Shown here: piece after piece, positions 12,301 to 24,119 of the stretch | Position numbering within the stretch: position 1 is the first letter of the stretch | Layout: each line of letters starts with the position of its first letter | Assembly (NCBI RefSeq): GCF_028389875.1 | Contig: NC_084669.1 | Location: forward strand, 35,378,731 to 35,442,730 | Length of the DNA stretch: 64,000 nt | Direction: 5' to 3' | From: Rhea pennata | Lineage: Eukaryota > Chordata > Aves > Rheiformes > Rheidae | Made by a program: the position numbers and the translations under genes | The notes under the pieces: generated by a model | The model's input: only the letters and a program-made list of their open reading frames with translations | What the model was told of the DNA's origin: nothing | Databases searched by the model: none

Positions 12301-15300
12301 CTAGATTGCACACTACTCTATCAGTGCTATCAGAGAAAATTACATTCAAGTATCTCCAAGCTGAAAAATCCACACAACAAAGCATATTTTTTGTACATAT
12401 CCCAGCTTCATTTAACCAGTCCTATTTCTCTCCAACTTACTAGCACTTTAAAACATTGACAGCGGTACAGTTATTGTCAATGCCTAGCATGTACTTGCTT
12501 AATAATTGTTGCTGTCTCTAACATAGTTCAATAAAACTACCTTTACAGCACATTTGGAGAATCTACAGAATGTAATAAAATAGCTTGCAAATATGTTATT
12601 GCTAATAATTCATTATTTAAACTAGAAATTAACTATCTATGAAGTTCAGAGACATCTGTATCACATGGCTTGAAAAGAATCATTAAACTAATTTGAAAAT
12701 AAATACCATAACACCAGACAATTACTGCAATATATAATGGGCCAAACTATTAAGATTTGTATCCAATGCAATCTTGCACAGTTTAGCTGGATTGAATGTG
12801 GCAAGAGTCAAAGTGTGTGTGTGTGCACGCATGTGTGTGCATGCACGCATGCATGCATTGCCACTAACAGAATATTACCTAATCTAATCAACTTGGCAAT
12901 GACCTTTTTGATAAGGAAAATACTTTACAATTTCTAAATTATTTTTAAAGTCAAATACTGCTCTCACTGAGCTGGGCAAAGTCTTTGAAAAATCCAGTAC
13001 AACTAAAGGGTTTCTCCCACCAACTTTTTACACTGGTGGATACTGCAGGATTGTTTACAGAATTAAGCCCTTTACAACATCAAGTCTCTGGTTTAGGCTT
13101 CATGTGCGTCATTGCCAGGTCTACATGCCATCTTCTTGGTTTTCACTCATCAGGCATTTTAAAATTGGTGCATGAATATTTAGACATCAGTGAGCGCTGT
13201 AACTCTTATTTCATGTATCTATTTTCCAGTGAAAAGTGAATACTCTAAACAGTACTGAAAATCACAGCTCAGTATGGCTGAAGTTGTGCTAAACTCCACA
13301 AATATTTTGATGAAACATTTTGGTGCAAATGCTCAAAAAGAAGTTTAACTTAAGCAGCTTGATGTTGCTTGGTTTTAAGTAGAGAACTACAAAATCTAAG
13401 CAATTTCAGTATGTCCTTCATTAAAAAAAAAAAAAAAAAGTATTTTTCTCTGTAAAAAATTCTTCTTCTGTCCTGAACTCATAGGGAAACAAAAAATTCC
13501 AGAGTCATAAACATGAAAAAGGACTATTGGGAAAAAGACTCAAAATGAGATCCCCTTCTCCCATACTAAATTTTGCAGATAGTAATTTGCCAGCTATGAC
13601 TTGTCATCCAAGTTTTCACGGGAGCTAGCAATATTATTTCTTTTTTCCCAACAACCAAATCCCTGACAGGAACACATTCATTTTTGGCAGCGAAACCAAA
13701 AAAGTAAACAAACATAATTTTCATGCAACGAAAAATGAAACAGAAGAAATTTGTACTTCCCAATATGGTCACAGCTGGAAAAAACTTCTATCTTACTAAA
13801 AATATTTTACTTAAAGTTTTTTTCATTAATTAATTTTGATAGTGAGGTTACAGCATGTGTAAGCTAATCCCTCAGGGTGCATGCTTACTCTCTTTTTGTA
13901 CATCATGGAGGGCTGAATGAAGTTCCTCTTTAAACACAGTTGCTTCCTTGGCAATTTTTGTTCCCTTGTCCAGTAGATTCCAAGTGGCTTCTTCCACAGA
14001 GGCTAGCAAGACACGAGCTCTTTTGGAACGTCCCTTTTTCTTGCTAGAAGGATTCTGTGGACAGTTCACTAGTGTTGTAACCTACGTTTAAAAGAAACAA
14101 GACGACAACAGTGGTTTAAGTTCTGCAACAAGTTAGTTAACATTGTTTTCATATTTTAAAAATCAAATTAATATAGTCGAGAATAAACAATGGGATTCTC
14201 TCTGCTTTGGAGAGCAGCAGGCAAGCCCAGCATGCACAGTGAGAATGGGCAAAACTATCAATTAAGCTTTGACAGGTCACATTACCTAAGATGCATGATC
14301 TTTGCGTGCTTCACTCTAAAGGCATCAAAGTCAAGTCAGTGGAAACCTCACTGTCACATTAGATCTAATAAAAACTACTGACACTGCTTTTGGTAAAATT
14401 TCTTTATGATACAAAAATAACTTACGATATTTATAGAGACCTCAGTCAAGGTAGGCATTATAATCAGTGCTTCATCTTCCCACACTTCTCTGTCTCCCAA
14501 GCTATCTCAGGAACAAATACCCAAGATGAGTACAGATGCATCTCAAAATGCTTTTTCTTCTTGCAGAGGAGGTTCACAGTGGTCAGAATTCAGCACTTTA
14601 GAATTCTGAGGGCTTTTCACACATTAACATTGTACATAATTTTACCCACAATCTAGATTACAGCAGCTTTGTCCAAACTGTAGCTTTTTAACAATACACT
14701 TCAACATTCATAAAGAAGTTATTTTTATACAGTAACCCACTCCAAATTCCTCATCAGCTGAGCACAACCTCCACACTCCAACAGAACGTTTCTAACAAAC
14801 TGAAGCATTGCTAGAGCTGTCATAATAAGGGAACACACCTAAGAGATTTTTAAAGAAAAGTGTTATACAGACATTTCAAAACACACTTTATTTTCATTAA
14901 GTTCACTGATGTTTTTTCAATCCTCCTACTTCCGTTCTCTGTGCCAGAACACAGACAGTATAATATTAAGCAAAAATCTAATCTTGGAGTTCAGTGAGTA
15001 CATTTCATGTGTACATAATTGTTCAGGTTTGTTAAATGGCGTTCCAATCACGTTAAAGCAGCCTATTTCTTTGTGCAGTAAGGGAACTGACAATACCATT
15101 GCACAAGCAAAGCAAAAGCTGTGTTTGAACTTTCTAGTCCAACATGCAACTTAGCTCACGGCTGCAGCACAGCTTGTGGTTTGAGCTCATCTACGGAAAA
15201 GTGCTCCTTTCACAAGTATACAATAAGGATAAGTTCCTGTGTCCAAGTTCACTATTAAACCTTGTCCATGAATCCATACACTTTCATGCTTCTCATGAAT

Positions 15301-18300
15301 CAACACTTTTAAAAAGCAACTCTAACAAAGATCCTCAGGAAGCATTTCTTCGAACACATCCTTGAAAGAAAAAGCCTTGGCCCCTATCTTATCCATGTGG
15401 AATTTTGGGATAGAGAACAAAGACCAACCTCTTGTTATCAACTACCTTGGAAAGTCACAAGACAGTCAGTCACACAAATATCTCTGGCTCAGATTATTAA
15501 AGAGAGCTTGGGTATTTTTCTAACTGAAGCTCTGCCACAAGAGAAAGTAAATGAAATTATTTATTGCATATAAACCAACCAGCTGGTAGAGAATGCACTG
15601 TGAGACTCTAAATAATTTCTAATTTTAGAAACCCTAAAACATTATTTCTAGAGTATTTAATGCAGAATCTACAATAACATTTTAAAAAATGGTTAAACAG
15701 CTTACAGGCTGACACTTCTTACAAGGAAGGCAGAAAACTGAATGTAAAAAAATTTGGAAGCAACCCCAACAACCTATTAAGTTAAAGACATCATTTAAAT
15801 GTCTTACTTTTTTAATCATCGTTCCAAGAAACATTTTACTAGCATATTTTATATCTCTTATTTTTACTGTAGTTTCATTCTTAAGTGAAATACCATTCCA
15901 TGTAGTGTTTATTAATATGTTTTAGAAGAGGAGGAAAGCAAATAAAACAAATAGAAAAATACAAAAAATAGTCACTCCTACAGGTGAAAGCTCACGACTG
16001 CAAGACTTCCTCTTCAGCAAAACTGTCAAGAAACATCAGAAACTAAAACAATGATTTTCATGGAAATGGGTCTACTGCTATTTAACAGAGGCAGCTTCTT
16101 ATCTCAAATACCAATCAAAATTTGACCGGTAGTCCTTGGCTCAAAGAGCTTAATGGATACAGAAACACTACTCAGACCGCTCTACAGATTCTCAAGGATG
16201 AATGCAAACACTTTTTGCAGATCTTAGATAGAAAAAAAATTGAACTACACAGTAGTTAATGTTGTGTGCCCTTTAGATCCATTGTCAATACAGTTTGTAC
16301 TGTAAGGATAGAATAGAGTCAAAATGATAGCATTATAGGAAAAAGAATCAGAAGTTTGTCCCCATTTGTCCAGTTTATGCCTTATTGCATCTCTTAGTTA
16401 TAAATACACTTTCTTATTGCTGTACACAACATGCCTGTCTCCCAGCATTCAGCAGAAATCATTTATCATCAAGAGGTTATTTTGTATCTGTCAGAAGAGA
16501 AACAGAGTTGTATTAAAAGCACAAACTTTTTGTAAGTGTGATTTTCAAGTCCATATGTTATCATAGCTGTAAAGCTGAATCATGTTGTTGGTACTTGTTA
16601 TTGCCAATCTTTATTAGGCTGGAGGAGCGTTTTGTCATGGTTGCCCCAAATACTGAAATCGTAGGGAACCGTGCTGGAATTCTTAAGAAGTTATACTCAG
16701 TTCCTGACTAGCCTTTAAATATAGACCTTTAATATTTCAGTGGTTATGGAAAATAATGCTTTGGTACCTTTAGAACAAAAGGGCTTGGTTCACCTTGTTA
16801 CTACTGTAAAAGTAAATCAATCACAAAACAGCTCTTTGCTGTTGAAAAGGTATTAAGTTCAGGACAACTGCAGTCCTAGACATTTGAGAAAAAAAAAAAA
16901 AAAAAAGAGGCACTTGAACTTAGCTGTCTAATGACACTGGCAAAGCCACCTGCTTATTGTTTCAAACACTAACAGTCCTTTGTCTAAGCCAGATATTTGG
17001 GGATAACAAATTATTGCCCATACCAACAAATCCCAGTTAATCATTTTCATTGTGCTTGAAAGTAAGGTCACCATATATGGAACTAAAAATACAACAGCAC
17101 GTGACTCGTGTATGTACAGCCAAACCTTTTATCGGTTTGGATGACAGGTGAGAATAAATGCCTTTTAGTCTGCCTATTTTTGATCAGTGATACAAGGGAT
17201 CCTAAAATACATGTGTGATTGTGTGTTCTGTAAAACATTTTTATTGCTTGCAGTCATAAGCTTTCCTTATGTTGTATATATGTATCAAATATAAATAGAA
17301 GAGATGATGTTCAGGAAGGAAAAGTTCTTACACATATTTGTTTATATATACATATACACACACACAATACACATACATGTGTGCATATACATATAACATC
17401 TTTATACATATAATCTCCAAATAAATGATAAAATTGCAGCTTATGAGATTTGGAATGATTACAGACCAAGAGCTACTAAGAAATGCTTCCTGATGAATTC
17501 ATGAAGCTATGTTAATCTCTTACAGTCACAGCTTTCATAACTTCTGGTTGTATATAAATTCAAAAGAAAAATTCTCATGATACTTTGCTATGGAATCAAA
17601 TTGATACCTTAACATTACTAATATTACTGTGTAATGATTACAGTAAAGATATTAAATGATTTCAGTCTCTGAGGATGAAATAAAAAAAGAGGATATTTTC
17701 CATTACGTTAAGCACTGCATTTTGTGAATGAATCTAGCACAAGCTTGACAAATAATAGGCACTAGCTATGCTAATGAAACACTTCATGATCTACTGATTG
17801 TTTCATACTAATCGTTCCACGACAGAGTGCATCTCTGATAAAAGCCCAGATTTAAGGAAAGATTGTCTACACACGTTCCAAATTTATACCATGGCAGCTA
17901 TCAGTTGAACAGTGACAACTTTGACAACTATAATTTTTTAATGTGCCAGATGCTTTTGCCATCTTGATTTGCAAATCTTGAAGAAACTTTATCTAAAAGC
18001 CTTCCCTTCAAAATCAATGTCCCCAAAACACTTGGAATAACAGGAAAACCATGGACAGAGAGAAATCCTTTGAGGGGCAATCAGATGATAAAAAAAAAAA
18101 AAAAAAAAAAAAAACTTCCTGTTCTCAATACACTGAAAACAGCAAGCAGGTAGCACATCCTCCTGAAAAAAACAGTTTACTATGCTGGATATGGAACTGA
18201 AATAATGCAATTATGCCACTTCCAACAGGTAAGCTTCTATTGCTATATAGCACTGCACAGCACTTTGAACTTTGGATCAGGCCGCTGTCTAGGATGCAAA

Positions 18301-21300
18301 GAGGGACAGGCAGTGAGACTGGTGACCTGAAAACACCCTAAATGTTGTAATTTAGGGGGATTGTGTTATATAATCCCAGGATGGATGAGGTAGTTCCCAA
18401 GTCAGAGAGGTTTTTATATGCAAAACAATGGGTCATTCCATTTTCACAGTTTCAAAAAGATCACCATTGTCAATTACAGGTTAGAGGGAAGAGGGAGGGA
18501 ATCTAGTACAGTCATTTGCAAGCTGACTTCCACACAGTCTCTTTTTCTTTATTTCCTCCCTAATCGACACTGTTAACCTAATGATTGTTCTAAGTTTTAA
18601 CATAACTGGGTAGTACAAACTTCTCTTTCCCATCAGAGCATGATATTAAGACTATTAAATAAAATAGAACATATATCTCAAAATACAGTTAAACTATGTT
18701 CAGAGAAGCAGCTGCCAAATGAGTCAGGCCAGAGCACAGTACTTCGCATTTTTAATCTGTGATTTTCTTTTCTAATCTTATCTAATTTTCTTTTCTAATC
18801 GCAGATCAGTTTTCATTTATTGCACTTCCAGCACCTTAGTAATCCTTTAATTAATATCGGCTTTAACCTCTGCTTTTGCATTTTCAACATTTTGTCTCCT
18901 CACATCTCAAAATTGCCAGTTTCCTTCCCTGCCACATTTCTGTTGTGAGATAAACAAACTAAATGTTGAGAAGGAAAAATAAAAAATAAAACACACCACC
19001 AGCTAAACTCTTTGGTTCAAAGAATTCAACTCTTTGAATCAAAGAGTTTCCATTTTTAACAGACTAAAGCTTTTTAAAGAAGCCTAAGACTACTATTTTG
19101 TTTTTATAGCTGAAATAGGGTTTTTTTTTTTCTTTTTTTCTTTTTTTTCTTTCATTTTTTTTCCTGGAATGAGGTTTCTTGTTGGATAGTATTTTTTGAT
19201 CCTACAAAGCACAGGCTAAGATTTTTATTAATTTATGTTCCTTCATTTACTCTAAAAATGCCTATAGTTTTACAGCTGCTTGAACACAGTCTGACCTACT
19301 GTCATTATACAATACAAGGCTTTCCAATGCAAAATCTCTTTGATCTCTATCAAAGAGATGTAGGCCTACCACTCCAAGATTAATTTCATAATCCATACAC
19401 GTAAGATACTCCAGCTTGACAATTCTGAACAGACTATTCAGCTGTGACTCAGGTTTTATACACCGTCCATCATACTCATGCAGAAGATAAAGAATTAAAG
19501 GCAGACAAAATGAGTGAGACAGCTCAGAAATTTGAAAGATAATTAAGAAAAATGAATAAAGAGTTGGATAAGTGAGCTAAGGAGCAGCAAACATTTAAAT
19601 GGAGAAAACAAAACTTTGTTAAAGAGAAACTAGTATTTTGATGAATTGAGTGATTTTAAAAAGTCACTCTTTCTAGAATATCTGTTACAAAGTATTATCA
19701 GCACCTCTTCATTTTTATTAGATGCTAGAATATATGTAGCAGTTCTAAAATAAATAAAGGACTTTTCCGACATGAGAGTGTAAACAGACCTGAGAACGAT
19801 AACACCAAACATATTTGATGGTTTCTTGTCCACATCTTTTATCTCAGTATTATTCTTTACTCCGACCTTATTAAGTACTGCTTCATTAACTATAATTCAA
19901 CACTATTTGGTGACCACTCTTTGGTAAGTCCAGGGAACCAGCATGCAAATGACCAACTCCCATAACAAATCATGCAAATGACCAACTCCCATAACAAATC
20001 AGTAAAGATGCCATCACAGCAGTGCATGTGAGAAGAAGGGCATTTGTGGAATAATGAAATTTATCATAAATACAAGGGTCCAAGTGCAGTCAAATGAAGC
20101 CAATTAATAAATTGAGAGAGAAAAAATATTTTTTCTTTAATATCTGTTTAAATACAATAATAATAGTTTCAGTCTTAATTCAAATGATTATTTTATTTAT
20201 GTAGCATCTTTTTAAAAATTTAACATTTTAAACACTTGAATTTGCAATTTGAAAAATTATAGAAAACTTAGTGAACATGTCATTCCTTTTTTAAGTAAAA
20301 AAAGTAACAAAACAAAGCAACAAAAAGTAACAAAACCACAAACAGTCCAAGACGGAGTAAGCATAGCGCATTGACTTCACAGAGAAAACAAAGAGAAACA
20401 AAGATTTACAAACACACGTGTCCAGAAGTCAGACTGACAGAGAAGACATTATCAACTATTGCAAATGTTAAACTGTTGCATGCAGTAACAATCCAGAAGC
20501 AGCTGGACATTCTGCATTCAGTACATTTACATATGTATTCACATATATAACAAAAATGATCGAAACCATACACTGGAACAAATGGAAACCAATGACAACT
20601 GTTAGCAATTATCACTTTTGTTTTGTGTCTCAGCAGAATTACAAAAATTCAACCTTTGAAAGTGCAGTTAATTTGAAAGTAATATTCAGAATCCAATTTT
20701 TATGCAAGTGTTTACATCTCTTGGAAGGCCACCTTGTAATCATACTCTGAAGCGGCAGCCAGATAATTGTTTTAGGGTAACTTCCCGAAAAGGAAGTAAG
20801 AATCTCCTTGGCTACTTTCATTGCAGAAAGACTTTGCACTGAGTGGAACCAAGCTACGTCACTCAAAATGTAAGAACATGACTAAAAGTGACCTATTTTA
20901 AGGCCTATGATAAGAACTAGCATGATCACATGGTAAGCATGGAGCAGATAAATATTACTTGTCATTTATAGCTTCTCCTGCTATATATCCTTGAATATGC
21001 ATCTATACAGCTAGCAATAGTCAAGTCAGCCAGTTTAAAGTCACCTTAGGCTTACCTACACAAACTGCAGTCAGAGCAGCAACCGACAAATGTTCCCATA
21101 GGCACAAGGGAAAGAATATTAAATAACCAGTGTACAGCTGTGACAAGTAGTTTGATCTGCAACATCTTGGCAAAGCTAAAAGATAGCAATAGGCTGGCAT
21201 CCTTGTGCTACATGTAATCGACTAATTAGAAGCAGGTGCCCCAACATCCTTGTACTAGATAAGAATGAAATTCAAAATAGCTTGAGATGCAAAATGGAAA

Positions 21301-22166
21301 ATGTGCTTTCAATTCTTTCTTCTACAACATACTCCTACAGAGGTCTTTTAATATTCTTTTAGTTATACACAATACATGTAAAAACTGTTCAGATCTTCTG
21401 CAGCTAAGTTTTTTCCACTGTATGGAAAAAGACATTTCTAACCCATGTATAATATAGACATAGTGTGTGAGAAATGCTTTCATTAAGCACTCCATATTTA
21501 ACTGGTGAATGTTTAAAATAAAACTTGAATATGATATCCTGAAAAGAAAGTATCATCAACAAATCTGACAGCATTTTTATAAATCCCTGAGTCCACATGT
21601 TATTTGAGTACTTTTCCTTCAAATTAAACAAGGTTCATACAATATACAATAATTACATGATCTTTTGGCATCTCTTCTAAAATATAGAGAATGTATTTGT
21701 TTTCGTGATTCATACAACCCTTCCTAGAGATTTCAAGCTCTCCCTTTTATACTCTGCTCACTACTTAAAATATGAAAAACTTTGTGTGTTGGAACTCAAT
21801 TTGTAATCCATTCTACATCTACACATTCACAAGAAACTAGTTAGAACATGCTACATTCGTTTTAATACTGTGTGGCAGACTTCGCAAAAATGGAAGAGAC
21901 TAAATGAATTACCAGATAGGGAAAGCATTTCCCTTGGACAGTTCCTGAGCCAGAGTATCCACTCTGCTCCATGCTTTTCACAATAGTGTCCCTAGCCAAA
22001 GTTCTTCACTCTTATTCACTTTCCTCTACAGATACCCAATTTAATTTCTGCAACACTGAAATACCTGAATTATCAATGGTTCCAGTAGTTTCTCCACAGT
22101 AAATGTCTGGATCTGCAGATTCTCAGGATCAATTTTCAGTTTAACATTTGGCACTTCTGTTGACAT
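191..22166 (-). CDS. CTNNA3: Alpha-T-catenin, 5' part of the gene (residues 1-154, three coding exons; gene continues off the left edge)
   Basis: Alpha-T-catenin binds beta-catenin or plakoglobin through its N-terminal region and couples cadherin junctions to actin. In mammals it is strongest in heart (area composita) and testis. The coding exons here are 22065-22166, 13889-14081 and 191-357, joined in phases 0 and 1 with consensus GT-AG sites. The conceptual product starts MSTEVPNVKLKIDPENLQIQ. It then carries the family's TFTVEKLLEPLIIQ, a basic KKKGRSKRAR stretch, LLASVEEATWNLLDKG and the helical AAVTRLLILADM segment. These positions cover the start of the vinculin-homology N domain, where beta-catenin binds. 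The family is about 895 residues long, so about 740 residues lie beyond position 1. I prefer CTNNA3 over CTNNA1 and CTNNA2 because of the N-terminal sequence and because DNAJC12 lies upstream, as in human 10q21. No frameshift or missing splice site is seen. Confidence 0.93.
3171..3196. repeat. Perfect 10-bp inverted repeat
   Basis: The arms TTCTTACCTT and AAGGTAAGAA (3171-3180, 3187-3196) flank a six-base loop. Each arm reads as a strong splice donor (AAG|GTAAGAA) on its own strand. It lies deep in a CTNNA3 intron. Confidence 0.85.
7177..7199. repeat. T homopolymer (23 bp)
   Basis: Uninterrupted T run in a CTNNA3 intron, with no transposon recognisable beside it. Confidence 0.9.
8170..8630 (+). 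mobile_element. CR1 LINE 3' fragment
   Basis: A 5'-truncated CR1 retrotransposon tail in plus orientation. Hallmarks in order: a segment like GGGACACAGAAATGATTAAG, then TTCAGCCTGGAGAAGAGAAG, CAGTGACAGGATGAGAGGCA, a GGTGCCCAGAGAGGTT-type stretch, GGCAGCCTGATCTAGCTG, and the terminal ATTCTGTGATAAT. CR1 copies lack a poly(A) tail and end in this octamer-like repeat. Moderate divergence and stop codons show it is dead. Confidence 0.9.
9429..9480. repeat. TA/CA compound microsatellite
   Basis: Alternating TA units with a central GCATAT grade into CA units. Confidence 0.9.
12238..12260. repeat. G homopolymer (23 bp)
   Basis: Twenty-three consecutive G on the plus strand, so C in the CTNNA3 transcript. 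Such runs can form G-quadruplex and are prone to length error in sequencing. Confidence 0.9.
12813..12858. repeat. 46-bp alternating purine-pyrimidine tract
   Basis: GTGTGTG grades into GCACGCATG and GCATGCAT with no break in purine-pyrimidine alternation, a classic Z-DNA-prone composition. Confidence 0.85.
13889..14081 (-). CDS. CTNNA3: CTNNA3 coding exon 2 (residues 35-98 plus first base of codon 99)
   Basis: This exon is 193 nt, entered at phase 0 after the acceptor acgtag and left at phase 1 through the donor GAGA|gtaagc. It encodes VTTLVNCPQNPSS, the basic run KKKGRSKRAR, then SVEEATWNLLDKG and a charged helical stretch ending VQKE. These are hallmark alpha-catenin N-terminal sequences. 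The segment lies in or next to the beta-catenin-binding region. Confidence 0.94.
17342..17397. repeat. TA/CA microsatellite
   Basis: Degenerate ATATAC and CACACA units with an internal ACATGTGTGCATAT stretch. Confidence 0.85.
18090..18114. repeat. A homopolymer (25 bp)
   Basis: Pure A run with no AATAAA just upstream and no recognisable retrocopy, so it is a simple repeat and not a retrogene tail. Confidence 0.85.
19005..19049. repeat. 19-bp inverted repeat built of TCF/LEF-type motifs
   Basis: The arms 19005-19023 and 19031-19049 are inverted copies with one mismatch and a seven-base loop. They contain TTCAAAG, CTTTGAA and ATCAAAG, all matching WWCAAAG in one or the other orientation. Confidence 0.8.
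19334..19359. repeat. 10-bp inverted repeat with paired TCF/LEF-type motifs
   Basis: ATCTCTTTGA (19334-19343) and TCAAAGAGAT (19350-19359) are perfect inverted copies around a six-base loop. Each contains CTTTGAT/ATCAAAG. Confidence 0.85.
19942..19999. repeat. Perfect tandem duplication of a 29-bp unit
   Basis: The units 19942-19970 and 19971-19999 are identical. Each begins CATGCAAATGACCAACTCCC and contains the POU octamer ATGCAAAT. The absence of any difference suggests a recent duplication. Confidence 0.92.
22065..22166 (-). CDS. CTNNA3: CTNNA3 coding exon 1 (residues 1-34, with start codon)
   Basis: The acceptor reads tgtttctag and the exon begins at 22171, five bases before the ATG at 22166-22164. 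Position -3 is G, a favourable Kozak context. The reading frame gives 34 codons ending in LLEPLIIQ, then the donor CAG|gtattt with phase 0. Because an acceptor sits directly before the ATG, an upstream noncoding exon must exist. It was not located with certainty. Confidence 0.93.
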
Positions 22167-22789
22167 TTCACCTAGAAACAAAATAAAAAATTAAAGTAAG
22201 CGATTACGCCAGCAAGGCTGGCATGTGCCAGCCATCTCTCAGTGCCCTGAGATCACTTATTGTGGAAGAGACTTGGTTAGATGGCAGGCTTAGAATTCCG
22301 AGAAATAATCTTTCTGATTCCTTGTTTCTACACTGTGAAAAGACAAACAGATTCTCCCACAAACTGTAAAACTATAAATTTAGTATGTATAATGCTTTGT
22401 TCTTGTCTTCCAGATTTCTGAATTGACTTTGTACCTCAAAAAATTGTATTAGAAGACCTAAGAATATACATTCTCTAGTAGCCAGTAGCAATACTAATGA
22501 ACTTTCAACCAAAATTTATATATTATATTATTGAATTGATCATAAAAGAAAAATATTATTGTTGTACACATTATACGTATACTTTAAGCAGTATGTTAAA
22601 TGACAGCGGTCAAGAACAAAAATATGTACAGCAACTCTTTAAAGTCCTGGCCATCAATGGCAGGAGAAAGTGAAACATTTAGTTTACCTTACACTCTGTA
22701 ATACAAATACTTGCTAAGTGTCAAGATAGATTAAGTCCAGAAAACCTATTACTGAAGTCAGTAAGACTGAATTAAAGCTAAAGTCTTCA

Positions 22790-22890
22790 AATTGAATAAA
22801 CCATTCTTTAGGAGCTTGATCCAAAGTCCACTGATATTAATTTAAAGGTTTTCATGGAATTTACTGGGCCCTGACTCAAGCCTTTGGCCA
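22790..22890. repeat. Old palindromic amniote repeat (unnamed)
   Basis: GCTTGATCCAAAGTCCACTG is followed by degenerate sequence and then TTTACTGGGCCCTGACTCAA. This resembles a dispersed element whose ends are inverted GATCCAAAGCCCACTGAAGT units. Confidence 0.35.
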
Positions 22891-23962
22891 CCGTGGTGAT
22901 AAGTATGTGCATGCTAGGATAGAATTATCTCTGTAGTTTAGTCAAAATGCAACTAATCATTGCCCCAAAACAAAAGACATTTTAACAAAAGACAGGAACT
23001 TAATTTCCCATAAAACACAGCTCAGTAAAGCCTTTATAGCCAATAAAGATTTCAAACATACAAATAATGGATACCTGTCCTTTTAAAACAGGACTTATTA
23101 CAACCATTGCTGCTGTATGATAAAGTAATAAGGTACTGTGACCACACAGGCTAAAAGATACATTGTCACCTTCTGGTGAACCTAGAATTGATTTAATACA
23201 ACACTATAGAATTAGAGTTTCTATAGCAAGTTTATAGCATAATAGGTATTCACATTTCACTTGCAGGCAAAGATAACATCAATGGTAATTAAAGAATTAA
23301 GGTTAGACGTAACTTAGGTTTTTGCCATTCTCAGTAAAGGTTATACAAGTACCAAGTTTATTGCTTTATTGTAAGCGATGCTTGTTGCAGCCCCAAGTTC
23401 CAGTATATGCAGTTGCAGACATTCAGGCAATAGCTTCTGCAAAGAACTGATTTTTCAGTTTTAATTCAAAGTCAAAAGATACAGAAAATAAAAACTTGGG
23501 ATCAGACTACCCAGAATTACACTTTTCCTTCTACTTATTTAATATGAGAACTCTAGAAATACCAATGCCAATTATTTTAAATGTTTTACTCTTATAGCTT
23601 TTAGACACTTGTAATAAAAAACAAGGAAAACAAATGCGAGTCTCCCAAAATTGCCGGTGTAAGTGGTTCTCCTTCTGGCCGACGAATCAGTAAGGAGGGC
23701 TTCAGAAACTCAGATGGCTCCTAGTCAGCAAAGGGGCTACAGCCCCTCTGCAGCTTGAATTGTCATGTATACTCCTCCATGTGATGAAAATGCATGTGTG
23801 CAAGTCTATGGATCACACCTCTCATTCCAACAGCCTCAGGTGCAGCTGTCAAAGTGCTCTAAACTGGATCATTCTCAGTATCTTCTGTTGATTTTACTGA
23901 ACTCACCATAAAACACCTATATTCAATGAGCTTGGAACAAAGCAGATTGGAAACACAACATA

Positions 23963-24060
23963 GCTGTAGAGGCTAGTAGTTAGGGCACGCTCCTAGACGG
24001 CAAAATATCTTGCTTCTAACCCTTGCTCAACTGATGTTTTCACAATTTCAGACTGAGTAG
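23963..24060 (+). mobile_element. Possible tRNA-derived (MIR-like) SINE head
   Basis: The sequence AGAGGCTAGTAGTTAGGGCA, followed by CTCCTAGA and, about 30 bases on, CTAACCCTTGCTCAACTGAT, resembles the A-box and B-box spacing of an old tRNA-derived SINE. It is heavily diverged, and a chance match is possible. Confidence 0.4.
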
Positions 24061-24119
24061 AACCACAACAGAAAGAAGATACTGAAAGTTATCCAACTCA
24101 GAAAATCTCCATGATGGTT

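Larger units (their letters stand above)
358..13888 (-). other. CTNNA3: CTNNA3 intron between coding exons 2 and 3 (13.5 kb)
   Basis: AT-rich intronic DNA. It holds one CR1 LINE fragment (about 8170-8630), a TA/CA microsatellite (9429-9480), a 23-base T run (7177-7199), a 23-base G run (12238-12260), a purine-pyrimidine alternating tract (12813-12858) and a 10-bp hairpin at 3171-3196. Short open frames such as 7772-8107 and 11491-11829 show no recognisable protein and no supporting splice structure. I see nothing else gene-like. Confidence 0.8.
14082..22064 (-). other. CTNNA3: CTNNA3 intron between coding exons 1 and 2 (8.0 kb)
   Basis: Intronic DNA without a recognised transposon. Notable content: A runs at 16887-16906 and 18090-18114, a TA/CA microsatellite at 17342-17397, a T-rich pyrimidine tract at about 19119-19165, two TCF/LEF-type palindromes (19005-19049, 19334-19359), and a tandem 29-bp duplication holding the octamer ATGCAAAT (19942-19999). 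Confidence 0.8.

Noticed and set aside
18090-18114. A25 run as the tail of a processed pseudogene or retrotransposon
   Set aside because: No polyadenylation signal, no open frame or gene-like sequence upstream, and no target site duplication was seen.
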